From Rhizophagus sp. LPA8_4_AMF (Eukaryota; Glomeromycota; Glomeromycetes; Glomerales; Glomeraceae), in NCBI GenBank assembly GCA_021464525.1, contig JADRCO010000145.1, forward strand, positions 1 through 48,158: a stretch of DNA of 48,158 bases, in the 5' to 3' direction. Every line of letters begins with the position of its first letter. The first letter of the stretch is position 1. The notes under the pieces are model-generated. The model was not told the origin of the DNA and did not search any database. It worked only from the letters and a program-made list of their open reading frames with translations. Both the position numbers and the translations under genes were made by a program. This document shows, piece by piece, positions 1-12,100 of the stretch.

Positions 1-2050
1 ATTGTTGATATTTTGTGAATTATTTAAACACTTTAACGCAACTTTCTTATCTGAACTTCTTATCCACTCATTTTTATCCTTATAATAACGTAATGGGCCA
101 TTCTTCCATGTTGCTGAATATACTGTAGCAAAACCACCTTGCCCGATTTTTTCAATATCACTAAACTGATTATATGGTATCCATTCAAATAAAATATCTC
201 CGTAAAGATTAATTTTTGATTGCATTTCTTGAATCAAATCGTCAATTTTTTCATTTCCACTAATCCAATTTGTAAAAATTTTTCTATGTTCAATAATTTC
301 ACCATATTTTACATAACATTCTTTAAAATATTCTTGAGAATATTCATTATAAAGAACTAGAATATAATATTCTGTATTTGGTTTCCGAGTTATTCCATAT
401 ATTTTATCTTTAGACAAAATATCTTTTTTTATTGAATAATTTTTAGCCTATTGATGGAAAAAAAAAAATCTAATTATAATTAAAAAGAAGAATCTAAATT
501 TATTAAGAAATTTCATACCTCATTTAAAAATTCATGAATCGCATTTTGAGAGCAATTAAAACATTTCAGAGTAACCGCTTTAACTGATTCTCTTATATAT
601 TTCTTTTCTTTCATATTATAACATAATGGACCCCCCTTCCATATTGCTGAGTATACGGTGGCGAACCAACCTTTGCATATTTCTTCAATATCGTAAAATT
701 GATTATATGGTATCCATTCAAGTGCTATATTTTTGTAACTTATTTTTAATTGCATCTCTTGAATGAAATTATCAATTTCTTTATTTTCGCTGGTCCAATT
801 TATAAAATTTCCTTTCAAGTGATTAATTTGACATGGTTTACACCACTTATACTCTGTCTTTGTATATGTTTTATCACATTTCACGCAATGCTTGTCAAAA
901 TATTTATTGAGAACCATAATATAATTTTTTGTGTCTGGATTTTGAGATATTCCATATATTTTATTTTCGTGACAGTCATTTATTTTTACTGAATATTTTT
1001 TGGCCTATTAAAATAAAAAAAAAATCATTTTTATAATTGTTTTAATTAAAAAAAAAATTCATTTTAATTATTTATATAATTCGTACCTCACTTAGAAATC
1101 TGTTAATGTCATTTCGTGAATTGTTTAGACATTTTAGAGCAACATTTTCATCAAAATTTCTTGTCCAGTTCCATGTCTCATTATCATAATGTAATGGACC
1201 GTCTTTCCATATTGCTGAATATATTGTAGCAGAATCACTTTTTCCTATCTCTTCAATTTTATTAAACTGATTGTATGGTATCCATTCAACCACCATTTCA
1301 GATGAATCATGAATTTGTGATTGTTTTTCATTAATATAATTATCAATTTCTTCATTTCCACTTGTAAAATTTTTTATATGACATGGTTTACACCAAGTGT
1401 ACTTTATATTTGTATATTTTTCACCACATTCTTTACAATATCCATTTTGTAAAACTATGATATATTCTTTTGTATTTGGATTTTGTGATAATCCATATAT
1501 TTTAAGATCTTTATTATTAACTGAAAATTCATCGATCTATTATTATTATATATGTATTATAAATTATTTTTAAAAATAAAAAAAAAAATAGAGATGAATA
1601 AATAAATAAATTAATTAAATTCACATACTTTATTATTTAGAATTTCATCAAATCCATTTTGTTGGTTATATAAACACTTTAGGACGACTTTTTCATTGGG
1701 TACTCTTACATATCCTCTTGTGAACAAATCATACTTACCATAAAGTAGTTGACCATCTTTCCATATTGCCGAGTATATTGTAACAATATCTTTTTTTTTT
1801 CCTATTCTTTTAATATCACTAAAACTATCATATGGTATCCATTCAAATATTATTTCGCGTTGGGTTTTAATTTTTAATTGCTTTTTTCGAATAAATTATT
1901 AATTTTTTTATTTCCACTGGTCCAATTTTTAAAATTTTTTTCCAAATAGTTTATTTGGCATGATTTACACCATCTATCCCATATCGTTAAAGAACAAAAT
2001 ATACATTTCCCTATAAGTCCTTCATTTATTGTGTTTTTCCGATATGGCAT
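1..2050 (-). CDS. Tandem Cys-module/kinase N-lobe array protein, partial (runs off left edge)
   Basis: Four consecutive minus-strand exons each encode one module: a hinge-like 'YGxSQNPxTKxYI' stretch, a Cys-rich CxxC...WCKxCQ segment, an 'EWIPYNQF' motif, a glycine-loop-like segment, 'YSAxWKxGPL' and a 'VALKCL' strand with the VAIK-type lysine. Exons: about 1629-2050, 1087-1536, 519-1004 and 1-447 (open at the window edge). Exon junctions fall at the same place in each module: the exon ends ..FLNE before GT(A/T)xG, and the next follows a ..TAG acceptor. The ATG at 2050 starts a short head, MPYRKN, leading straight into the first Cys pair. The first exon has a one-base deletion near 1892, causing a stop at 1874-1876; the downstream frame is otherwise clean, so this is either a sequencing error or a disabled gene. 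Module 4 has lost most of its cysteines but keeps a good glycine loop (GQGGFATVYSA). The C-lobe, if any, lies outside the window. Confidence 0.7.
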
Positions 2051-3115
2051 TATATTATTTTGTCATTTTTTTTTCAAAAAGTTTGTTAAATGCTTATAAT
2101 TGCAAAAATTAATGTGCTTCTAAATATTCTGCATATAATATGTATAGAGGCATTTGATTGGATCAATAAAATCACACAACTCATTACTATTACTATTACC
2201 ATAAACGGTAATTTTTTTTTTTTTTACTTATTCGCAAATTGATTGGTTGAAAAGGCCACATCGACCTTAAAAAAAGTTGTCAATGTTTATTTGTTTTGTA
2301 TTATCAGTTATTTAAAAATTTCGTAATTAGATCACGTTATCAAACAAGTGCACTCGTGATTACCTTGCTGCAATGGCATAATGAATATTTTTCGTAATAT
2401 TCATGTATTAGTTCGCGGCAGATCACATTACTAAACTTCTGCTTCCGTAACATAAGGTCCGAATGACCCATCGAAAAACTGACAAAAATGATACGTGTAT
2501 GGCTACTTAGAAGAAAATAATTTATCTTGTAATAAAAAAAAATTTTAATAGGATGAGGATGTAAAGTAGACAGAATATGCTGATTTACTACGTGCGTAAA
2601 ATACTGTGAATAAGTGATACCACACAAGTTCAAACTTAAAAATATTCCTTTTTAAAGTGCTAATTTATCTTGGAATATCGATTTGAAATGATGATCAAGT
2701 GAAAGATTAAAATTTAAATTACAGATATGTTGAATGATAAATATTTTTTGATTTTTTGAGAGTTAAATTTGTAGCAATATGAATTATTCTGCATTAAATT
2801 AAATTGGTTATAGTTATAGTGTGGCGATTTTAATATGAACTGACCAAGATATGTTAAATAAATATAATAAATATACGAGAGATTTTTTAAATTTCATCAT
2901 ACCTTCACTTATTATATATTAATTCACTTGAAAGTAATGCCTTAAACAATGAGAATGATTGATTTTTTTTTTATGTTACAGTAATTATTAAAGTCAAATA
3001 AACTTGTCAAATATTCAAAATAAAATTATCATCATTATTATTAGTATTAGAAAAAAATTAATTTAAATAAAAAACTAAAGGATTAAATCCAAATTGCGTA
3101 ATACCAAACTAATAG
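2051..3115. other. AT-rich intergenic stretch
   Basis: About 1.06 kb between the first exon of the left kinase array and the stop codon of CSF1. It should contain the array promoter (minus strand) and the CSF1 3' end. A 97-codon minus-strand ORF at 2340-2633 resembles nothing I recognise and has no splice or neighbour support. I see no RNA gene or clear repeat here. Confidence 0.6.
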
Positions 3116-6100
3116 TTATAATAATGCTTGAGCTGCTTTGAATGATTCATTAGTAATTTTGTTTATGATTTCATCCAAATTCATTGTAATTGCTGTATGA
3201 ACGAATCCTGGAACTTTGGCTCTTTGAACACCGACCCATTCTAATGGTGGCGTGGCATCCCCTAAAATTCTTAACTGTGGTTCCAATTTTACTTGTTTAA
3301 CTGGATTAAAAATTATAACATCTTTCTTTTTTGTTTCTTTTGAGTCCTCATTCTCATTTGACTGGACTACTTTTGTTTCTGTTGTTGGTGAAATAGGTAT
3401 TGCTGGTGAAATAGGTTGCTGAACTTGTATCGAAAGATTAGATTTGAAATAATCAACAGGTGGTGAACCTGGAGTTGAGGGAGAAACAATTGGTGATTTA
3501 GAAAGATCTCCACCTGCACTGACTGTATTCTTTCTTAATTGTTCTTTGTACAGTACTCCCAATTCTTGAAGATATCTTATTAACCCAAAATTTAATGCTA
3601 CATCGACTTTACCCCTAAAGTCAACAGCAAATTTATGATCCACAATATTAGTTCCAATGCCCTGTGAAGTGTCCATTATTAAATGTGTACTTGGAAGAGT
3701 GAAAATGTTCTTTGAAGAGGAGTTTTCAACACGATCAAACCAATCCTGAAAAGTAAGTGAATCATTTTTATGATTTAGTTTCTTACAGCTGCTTTTTAAT
3801 AGTGCAATACTATTAAGCTGCATATCGAGCTCTCTATTAACACATTCATCTTCTCTAATTGATCTTTTCATATCCACAAGAAGTCCATCAAATTTTGTCT
3901 GAACGCAATCAGTATCATGAAAGTGATTTGGAAAAATAGTTAAATATGCTTTCTCCATCGCTATAGTAATCTTTCCTACTGGATGAACTAACAATCCACC
4001 AATTAATAACTCTTTATAAGAATAAGAATCATTCGTTGCTTGTGGCGAAAGTCTGTTATCTGATGCCGAATATGTTTGTGATTGAGAATTCGGATCCAAA
4101 TAATGCGTTCTCTTGGAATCTGAAATTACATTAGATGCGGAAATTCTTTTTTCTTCTATCAAGGCTAAAAGTTTGTTAGACATATGAAGAAAACTTGGTA
4201 TTGTTTTTATAGCAACAATTGCTTGAATATGTTTAACAGAAACATTTGCATGTACTAAAACAGATGCTTTTTCTGGTGAAATGATTGTCCAATAGTCCAT
4301 TAGTTTAAACTGGATTGGATCAACTTCCAATACCAAAATTTTTTGATATTCGTATTCCAAAAAAGATTGAATTTTCTCGGTTTTGAACAATAAATTTGTC
4401 ACGCAAATCGTTCCATCGGTCTCTGATTTAGGAGGAATTCCTAAAATTGTTGTAAATGTAAGTCCTTTCATGTTAGCGGAACCGGAAAGACGACCTTCGC
4501 ATTTAATATCAAGATAATCTGTAGATGCAGTTGCTCTTTTCAACACTCCTGGAACATTTTTTGTACGAACTTGAATGTTTTTGGTGGTAAATTGAACCTT
4601 TCCAATAGCCTGACCCAAATCGCAGGATAAATCTAATTGATTCAACCTAACCATTATATATACAGAATAAGGTTTGACCTTTGTTTCATCTTCTGATAAT
4701 GGAGTTGCAGAACGTGACAGTGAAGCTGGAGATAAAGATGCTTTGTCAGCATTAATATATTCACCGCTTACAGGTCGAGAAGATTGTTGAGAACTCAGAC
4801 CACTAACTTCATATAATTTCGTAGCTTGATCTATCCAAATTGTCTTTAAAAGTAACAAATCTTGAAGATGACGAATATTTAAATCTGCTGTAATTTGTGG
4901 CAATTCAACGATAATGGAAATAGAATCATCAGAAACACTTTCCGTCCTTCTGCTCATTAAAGTTGCATTGAATGAAATATTTTTTGTTTCAGCTCTAACA
5001 CAATCTTCAGGAGAAAATGCATGTCGAATATTTCCAGAAGCACCTCTAATCTTTCCAACACATGTTATACTTTGAGATGCTTCATCAGCAGCATTAAATG
5101 AAATAAGAAAATTTCCTTCTTCCCATTTTAGAGAACAAGCAACTTTAGAAGCGGGTTGACAACTAAGGTCAAACGTAGTACGTGAAAGTCTGAAATAACA
5201 CGTAAAATTAACTCCTTGAATTGGTGATGAACTTTCTTGAACTGCGATTGCTTTTTTATCACTAGATCGTTGAACTCCAATCTTTAGACCGTCAATAATA
5301 TCTTTGATAAATGGCACCAATGACGGGTAAAGTATATTTTCACTTGGATGAATTATAAGTTCAACATGAACTCTCTTTGTCGATGTACCCGAGGAAGGAA
5401 CAGCTCTCTGTCCAATTGTTGTACGGTAAAAAGTATTTAAACTAAGACCTGGTATCACTATATTGTCTATACCATGTTCTCCTTGTCTTGTTAAATCATC
5501 CAAGTTCGTAGGAGTATAATTAGGGATTCCTTCTAAATTAAGCCGAGGAAGAGAAATAGACGCAATGCTTCCACGAGAACCACGCGCTGATCTTGAACGA
5601 TCATTAACTTTGTTTTCGGTTGGTCTTCTATTGTGATGCTTTGTAAAATAATTCTTTGGATATAATTTTATCGTACCACTCTTAGCTGTAAATATAGCTT
5701 CTATTTCTAATTCAACAACATTAGAAGAGCTCGAATCATCATCTAATTCTTCATTATTTGAAGATTTTGTCGATTGATTTTGAGATCCAAGATTGAAATT
5801 AGTCTCGGCGGTGAAAGTTTCTAATCTTTCTCGACTTGCAGCATATATTTCACTAAGACTATTTATATGATTAACGATATTTCCTCCAACATCCACTCTA
5901 AAACCTTCTACTCTTGATTCAACATAAATCTTTTTCTTATCTATTGTGCCAGTAGTTTGCCCTTCACAAGAAATTTCAGGAACAAATATTCTATTCATAT
6001 TAGGATGAAAATAAGATGAAAAGTGATCCTCATTTCCCTGATCGAATTGAGTAACAAATTGAAGGCTCAAATCCTTGAGAATCGCACAATTAAATTTCAA

Positions 6101-9100
6101 TTTTCTTGTGAGAAAGTTCATCGATGAAATTGAAAAAAGAAATGCGGGAATTTGAGGAACAGGTGATGAATTTTCGCTTGTAGTTGTAGATATTAAATCA
6201 CTGTGTAAATCAAGAGGAAGTGCAATGGCAAATCTTGTTATTTCAAGTGACAAAACCTTCTCATCCAAAAATGATTTGCTCTTTGACTTATATTTAGGCA
6301 TCTCAACATCAAGTGAATTTAAAATTCTTTGCGCTTTAATGGTTAATTTATCAATTTCGGAAGCTTTCATCTTTTTTCTACGCTCTAATTCACCACTATA
6401 GTAAACGTACAAATCCATTAAACGACCAAGTGCAATTGGTTGCATTACAGCATGAACTTTTAATAATTTGAGGAAATATGATTCAATAGATTCATCACCT
6501 TCGTTAGATTTATTATTACATTCTTGTTGATTTTTGAAATTTTGTAGTGCCAAATCAATCATGATATAAGCAATTCGATATTTACGAATATCATCATCAG
6601 CGTCTACTTGGCTCATAATTCCTGTTTTATGATTTAATGATAAAGAAAAGTTCTGTGCTGAAAATTTCCACTGAACCTTTGACGACTTTTCAAAATCTGT
6701 AGGAACATTCGTAATAAGACCATTAAGAACATTTGTCTCAAAAAATCCAACAGCATTTGGGCTCATTGCTGATATTCTAAGACCCCTTAAAGATATTTTA
6801 AGATTATAAAATAACATATCATTATCTTTAGACGAAATAGAGGTTTTCTCTTTTGAAGTACCTCCACGTTCTTTAAGTTTCTTAGATGAAAATAAAAATA
6901 CGTCCAATATATCATTTAATTCACTTCCGAGAGTTGAATGCGCTGTCAATAAATTGTCTATAATATTTACATTCAAACTTAATTTAACAAAGTCTAAAGT
7001 TACTGAAGATTCAAGTTTTGAATACTTATAAGGTGCAACTGAACTAGTAGAAGAAATTGCCATTTTCTTGTTAGGCACGCCGGATTTTCGAGGCTCACAT
7101 GATTTAATGTTACCTGTCGCCCTTATTGCTGGGATAGTAAAAGCTCCTTTTTGATGATGGCTATCATCAGTTTCATCGTCAATGAACTTTTCGAATTTAT
7201 TTTTGTGTTTTTGTCGCGTAACAAAATGAATAACTTGTTTTGATAACTGTCCAGAATAATTAACCAAACTATCACCAAGAAGTGTAGTACTTTTTTCTAA
7301 CATTATAAATAAGTTCCATGCATCGTAATGAAATTCTAAAGATGGAAGCATATGAGTTTTTATAGAAAATCTTTTCATCAAGAATTGAAATTTAATTTCC
7401 AAAGAATTTCGTACATTCTTTTCTGATGATGTGCGGATTTCACGAGTGTCAGAATGAGTAGTAGATTTTGGTGTTGACTTTCGTTGTTCTTCCAATTCGT
7501 CTAATAACTTTTTATATAAAAAGTCATAACTTGCAAGGTTTTCGGCCCTCCATTCTTCAATAAAATTGTATAGTTTTAAAAGACTTTGTGGTAATCTAAC
7601 AGATATTTTTTCAAGCGTCAATAAAATGTTTAAAACTTTACGTGGTTCAATTTCGATTTTACTCTTTGGTCGTCCGGTAGATAGTAAACTAAGTGACATA
7701 TTCGAACTTATTCCAGACAATCCTATTGATAACAAAGTATTATTCCCAGATGAATTGCTGACACTTGCTTGTATATCTTCGATACCTAAAATAGTTGAAA
7801 AAATCAAACTATCTGATCTTTTACTACCACTGCTCCTCGACCCTGGGTTTTTACTAATTGACACATTTTCTAAATCTGACTTATCGGCAGAATTTAAAAT
7901 TTGAGGATTATCAAACCAACTAGAAATTTTAAGATTTGTTAACTGAGTTTGTGCCATAAGATTTTGAGCTGATGCCTTAATAATGATACTTTTGAGAATA
8001 ATAATTCCACGTGCATTAATATTAAGACGAGATGGCAAATCTTTTATCGGATCAGATGAAATTGAATCCGTGATAGCATCTTTACGTTTCTTTTCTTTTG
8101 TTCTTGATTTTAATTCATGTAAACTTGTGATTGTAGGTGTTTGTTTGTGTTTATGTATTTTTGTAGAAGGAACGATCTCTTCAGATTGAACGACTGGTTC
8201 TTTACCTGACAAAGATCGAAACTTCGAACTGAATACTCTGTGTACCTTGAGCCAATGTTTTGTAAAAGCGAGCATGTCCGGATTTACATCGAGGCCTATT
8301 TTGTCTATTCCAATTCGTAATATTACATCCAAATTTCCAGTAAGAATAACTTCAGATGGTGGCAAACTATCTTTATGAAATATTGATTCAAAATCCAACT
8401 CAATGGGAGAAATAGCCACCGAATTCTCTTTTTGTCCATCCCAGATAGATAAAGCTATAATTCCTATCCGTACTTTAGCAAAATTCGTTGATGTTGTCAA
8501 GAATCGATAAATATCATTAATATCATTGACAGGTGATTTATTTGAATTATCGTATTGTTGAAAAAGATCCGTAAATAAATGACAGTTAGATAAATCTTCC
8601 ATTTCCCAATGTCTCCATTTCGAAAAAACGGTTAAAACTTGATCATACATTTCACCTGGACTCACTGATAATAGGTGAGTATTATTCTTTAATGTGGCGT
8701 GTAATTCATCAATTCGTTCAGTTTGCATTAGCGTCTTACAATGTCTAACACGACCAAGAATTTTCCAGCCATCATCATTTTTAAAATTCCTAGTTCCTAA
8801 TCTTAAAACATGGGACGGTCGCGTTAAATATGGTGGATCATTTTCAATTGTAGTTTTTTCTGAGAATTTAGCAATCTCATAAACTAAAACTTGTAACTGT
8901 CGTGTTCGATGCATCTGAAATTTCTTTAATAAATTTACTAGATCTTCTGCAAAAACCAACCACCAATAAATACCACCTAATAAAATTTCCACAGACTGAC
9001 TGATAAAAATACCAGCAACTCTATCTATGTCAAAAGAAAAATAATTAGGCTGCATACATCCCATCCACTGCAGTTTAAGCTGTTCTAGAGCAACAATTAA

Positions 9101-12100
9101 AACGACAGGTTCATTATCTAGAGTATCAGATGGCATAAATCCGGATTCTTTAAAATGATGCCGGCATTCTGGAATTCCGAAGATAGAAGTAGAATTCGAA
9201 CCAGTGACAAATCGAACGCTAAGCTTTAATGTATCAAAATCAATATTAGCCCGAGATTCAACCAACTCTAAAGATGGACGAAAGTTTCTTATTTTATCCT
9301 TGTTATCAAATTTTTTATCTTCAAATTTTATTAAGCCTGTTAATAGAGTCTGTTCTAAAATCAAGTCTGCGGCTGCACATAAAATAGTATCCGTTAAATC
9401 ATATCTTGTTCTAATACCAGGGTGTTCATCATTTACATTTGTTAAATCGTCGGGAAGAAGAACATCTTGTATGAAACGAAGATGTACACGAGGAATTGAA
9501 GCAGCAAATCTTACAGTTGTATATTTGAATGAAATCAAATTGGTAAGTTTTTTGACATAATCGATTTGTATTCTATCGAGCATAGCTTCTAAATGCCAAT
9601 TCTATAACAAATAGTTATAGAAGTAATTAATTCATGTCCTGAGAGTTCTCTTAAAAAAACGAAAAGCTTCCTTCACGAACCTTATCTATGATTGCTTCAA
9701 GAAATTCTTCAACAATCTTTAAGAAAATTGGGGTCAATAATATTTTGATACATTTTGCTGACTCAAAAACTATCGTAAATTTTTCTTCGATATCATTATT
9801 CATAGACGACGTTGTTTCATCTTCGAGTTCAAGTTCGTTGAATGATTCGGTACTTGCACTCTTTGTCTTTGTAAATGGGAAAGATTTATAACTTTGGCTG
9901 TTTTCATCATCAGGGGACAAAACTTCATCCTTTAAAAAAAATTCAAAAATTAATGAATAAATGTTAAGCTAATAAACAATAATAATAAAATGACGAATAC
10001 TCTAGCCGGAATAAATAATGCGCGTGAAGGTCGAAGAAATGAGTTTGAAAAGGGAGCAGCATAAGGTCTTTTATAAGTTAACCGATAACTTTTCAGGTAA
10101 CTTTCGTAGGGAATAGATCGTGTTGTTAGCGGTGACATTGGATTTTGTTCAGCAATAGGTGATTGATCTGATTCGTTTTCTTCGTATTCACTATCAGAAT
10201 CTCCACTGATTTTAACATTGGTTTTACAAAGATTGTCAATGTCGCTTTCATCGCTGTATTGGGAATCATCACTTTGGGCAGTTACAAATGAAGAATTAGA
10301 CACACTGACACCAGATCCGGTGATTATACTAAATAAAGAATTTATATTTTTTAAAAAAAAGGAAAAATATTAATTTAAATACTTTTCGAAAGATAATAAT
10401 TCTAAGTAACTAAGAGATGAACCTGTCGGCATCTGTTCTTATATAACTTTCGTCGTCATTATCATTGTAAAAATCGAATCTATTACTAAAAAAGTCCATC
10501 ATATTTTTTCTACCATTATTTGCGGAAAGATCATCCATAGATGAATTCGCACTTTCGTTATATAATACAGAATTGGCATCCATATCATCTAGTAAAATAA
10601 TAGATATTCTTTTTAAGTCTCTTCTAAAACACAATTGCTGGTCTGTAAGTAAAATTTAATATAATAAATACCTGGTAATGGTGGAGGCATTGGTGGAGTG
10701 TAAAGAGAACCAAAGTGATAACCATTAGATCCTAGCAAATCTTGATTGCCTCCGTAAAGGAATGGAATCCTCAAAGTTTCTCGGTCTTCTTGTTTTATAA
10801 ATGCTTGTTGACTTTCAATTCTTTCACGCCATCCGGAAGTTGTGTGATATAAAGTGATATCAAAAGCAGATTCAAAGCTCGCAACTTCTACCCAAGGATG
10901 ATTTTCGGAATCCCTTGAAACTGACTTAGCTAAACTTCTTATAATTAAATCCGGTAGGTTAAACATCACTTTGAGTGTATATTTCTTGTTTGCTAAATCA
11001 TCAAATTTAATGTTTAACCCCTCTTTAAGCAGAATTTGTGTTACGCTACCTCCACCCCATATTGATACATCGACTTCTTTGACACTAACGGATAAAAAAG
11101 TGACATCTGGATCAAGGGGAATTACATATTTTGCAGGTAACACGTTTTCTTTATCAACAAAATGATAAGCAAATGTCTTTGCGAATGAAGTCGCACTTAG
11201 TAAAAGTGATGGTTTTAATTGTCCAGATATTGTGCCGATATTTATATCCCAATTGCAAACATATGTTGCAGTTTTAGGTAATGGACCAAACAATCTGTGA
11301 GCATGAATATTCAAATCTAAAAAAAAAAAAAAATTATTATTAGTAAATCTATTAGTGTGTAAGAAAGGAAACAAAAATTAATATATATGCATACCATCAA
11401 TATACAAACAATTATAATTATCATCCCTTGACGATTTTGACTTGATTGTATTCTTTCTAGTACTAGCATCTGAACTAAGTGTCCACTTTAATGGACTAAC
11501 AGTAACATCCATATCTAAAAATCGGGAATAATGAATTATTTCATGCATATAATTAAGTCTCATCACCTCATTTTTTAGTAACTTACCCATATAAACATCA
11601 AGATTTCTTAATTCTATCTGTAGTTCATGAAATTGCACCGTTGAGAAATTATCAGCACTATATAAATTCTCGGGCAATATTAAAGTACCATCTTCAATAA
11701 CTAATATCATATACACTTCAAAAGGATTTGCAGGAGGCTAAAAGTGCGATCCGAAGTTTATTAAATTTTTTTTCGTATTTATAGTATTAACATAAAATAA
11801 ATTACCTTTGCAATTCCTTGTGACAATATATTATTCTCTGCACTTTTTGGATCATGCCTAGTAAGATACTCATCCGATGTCATAAAATTAATATAATTAC
11901 CAAAATAGTTCATTTGAAGGATCAAGAAGTATCTTATAACAAATCCAAAAAGCTTTAAATTAACTTTTTTTCCCTTTAAAATAAAAAAGTTAAGATATTT
12001 TATATATTTTAAAGAAATCGATTTTTTCATATACTTTACCTTCATTATTAATGTTAATGACTCCACATGGTTAGGATCAACAATGCTATAATATTGATAG

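Noticed and set aside
2340..2633. 97-codon minus-strand ORF
   Set aside because: No family resemblance, no splice context, composition like the surrounding intergenic DNA.
7566..9560. Plus-strand ORFs inside the CSF1 last exon
   Set aside because: Antisense shadows of a long conserved minus-strand frame.
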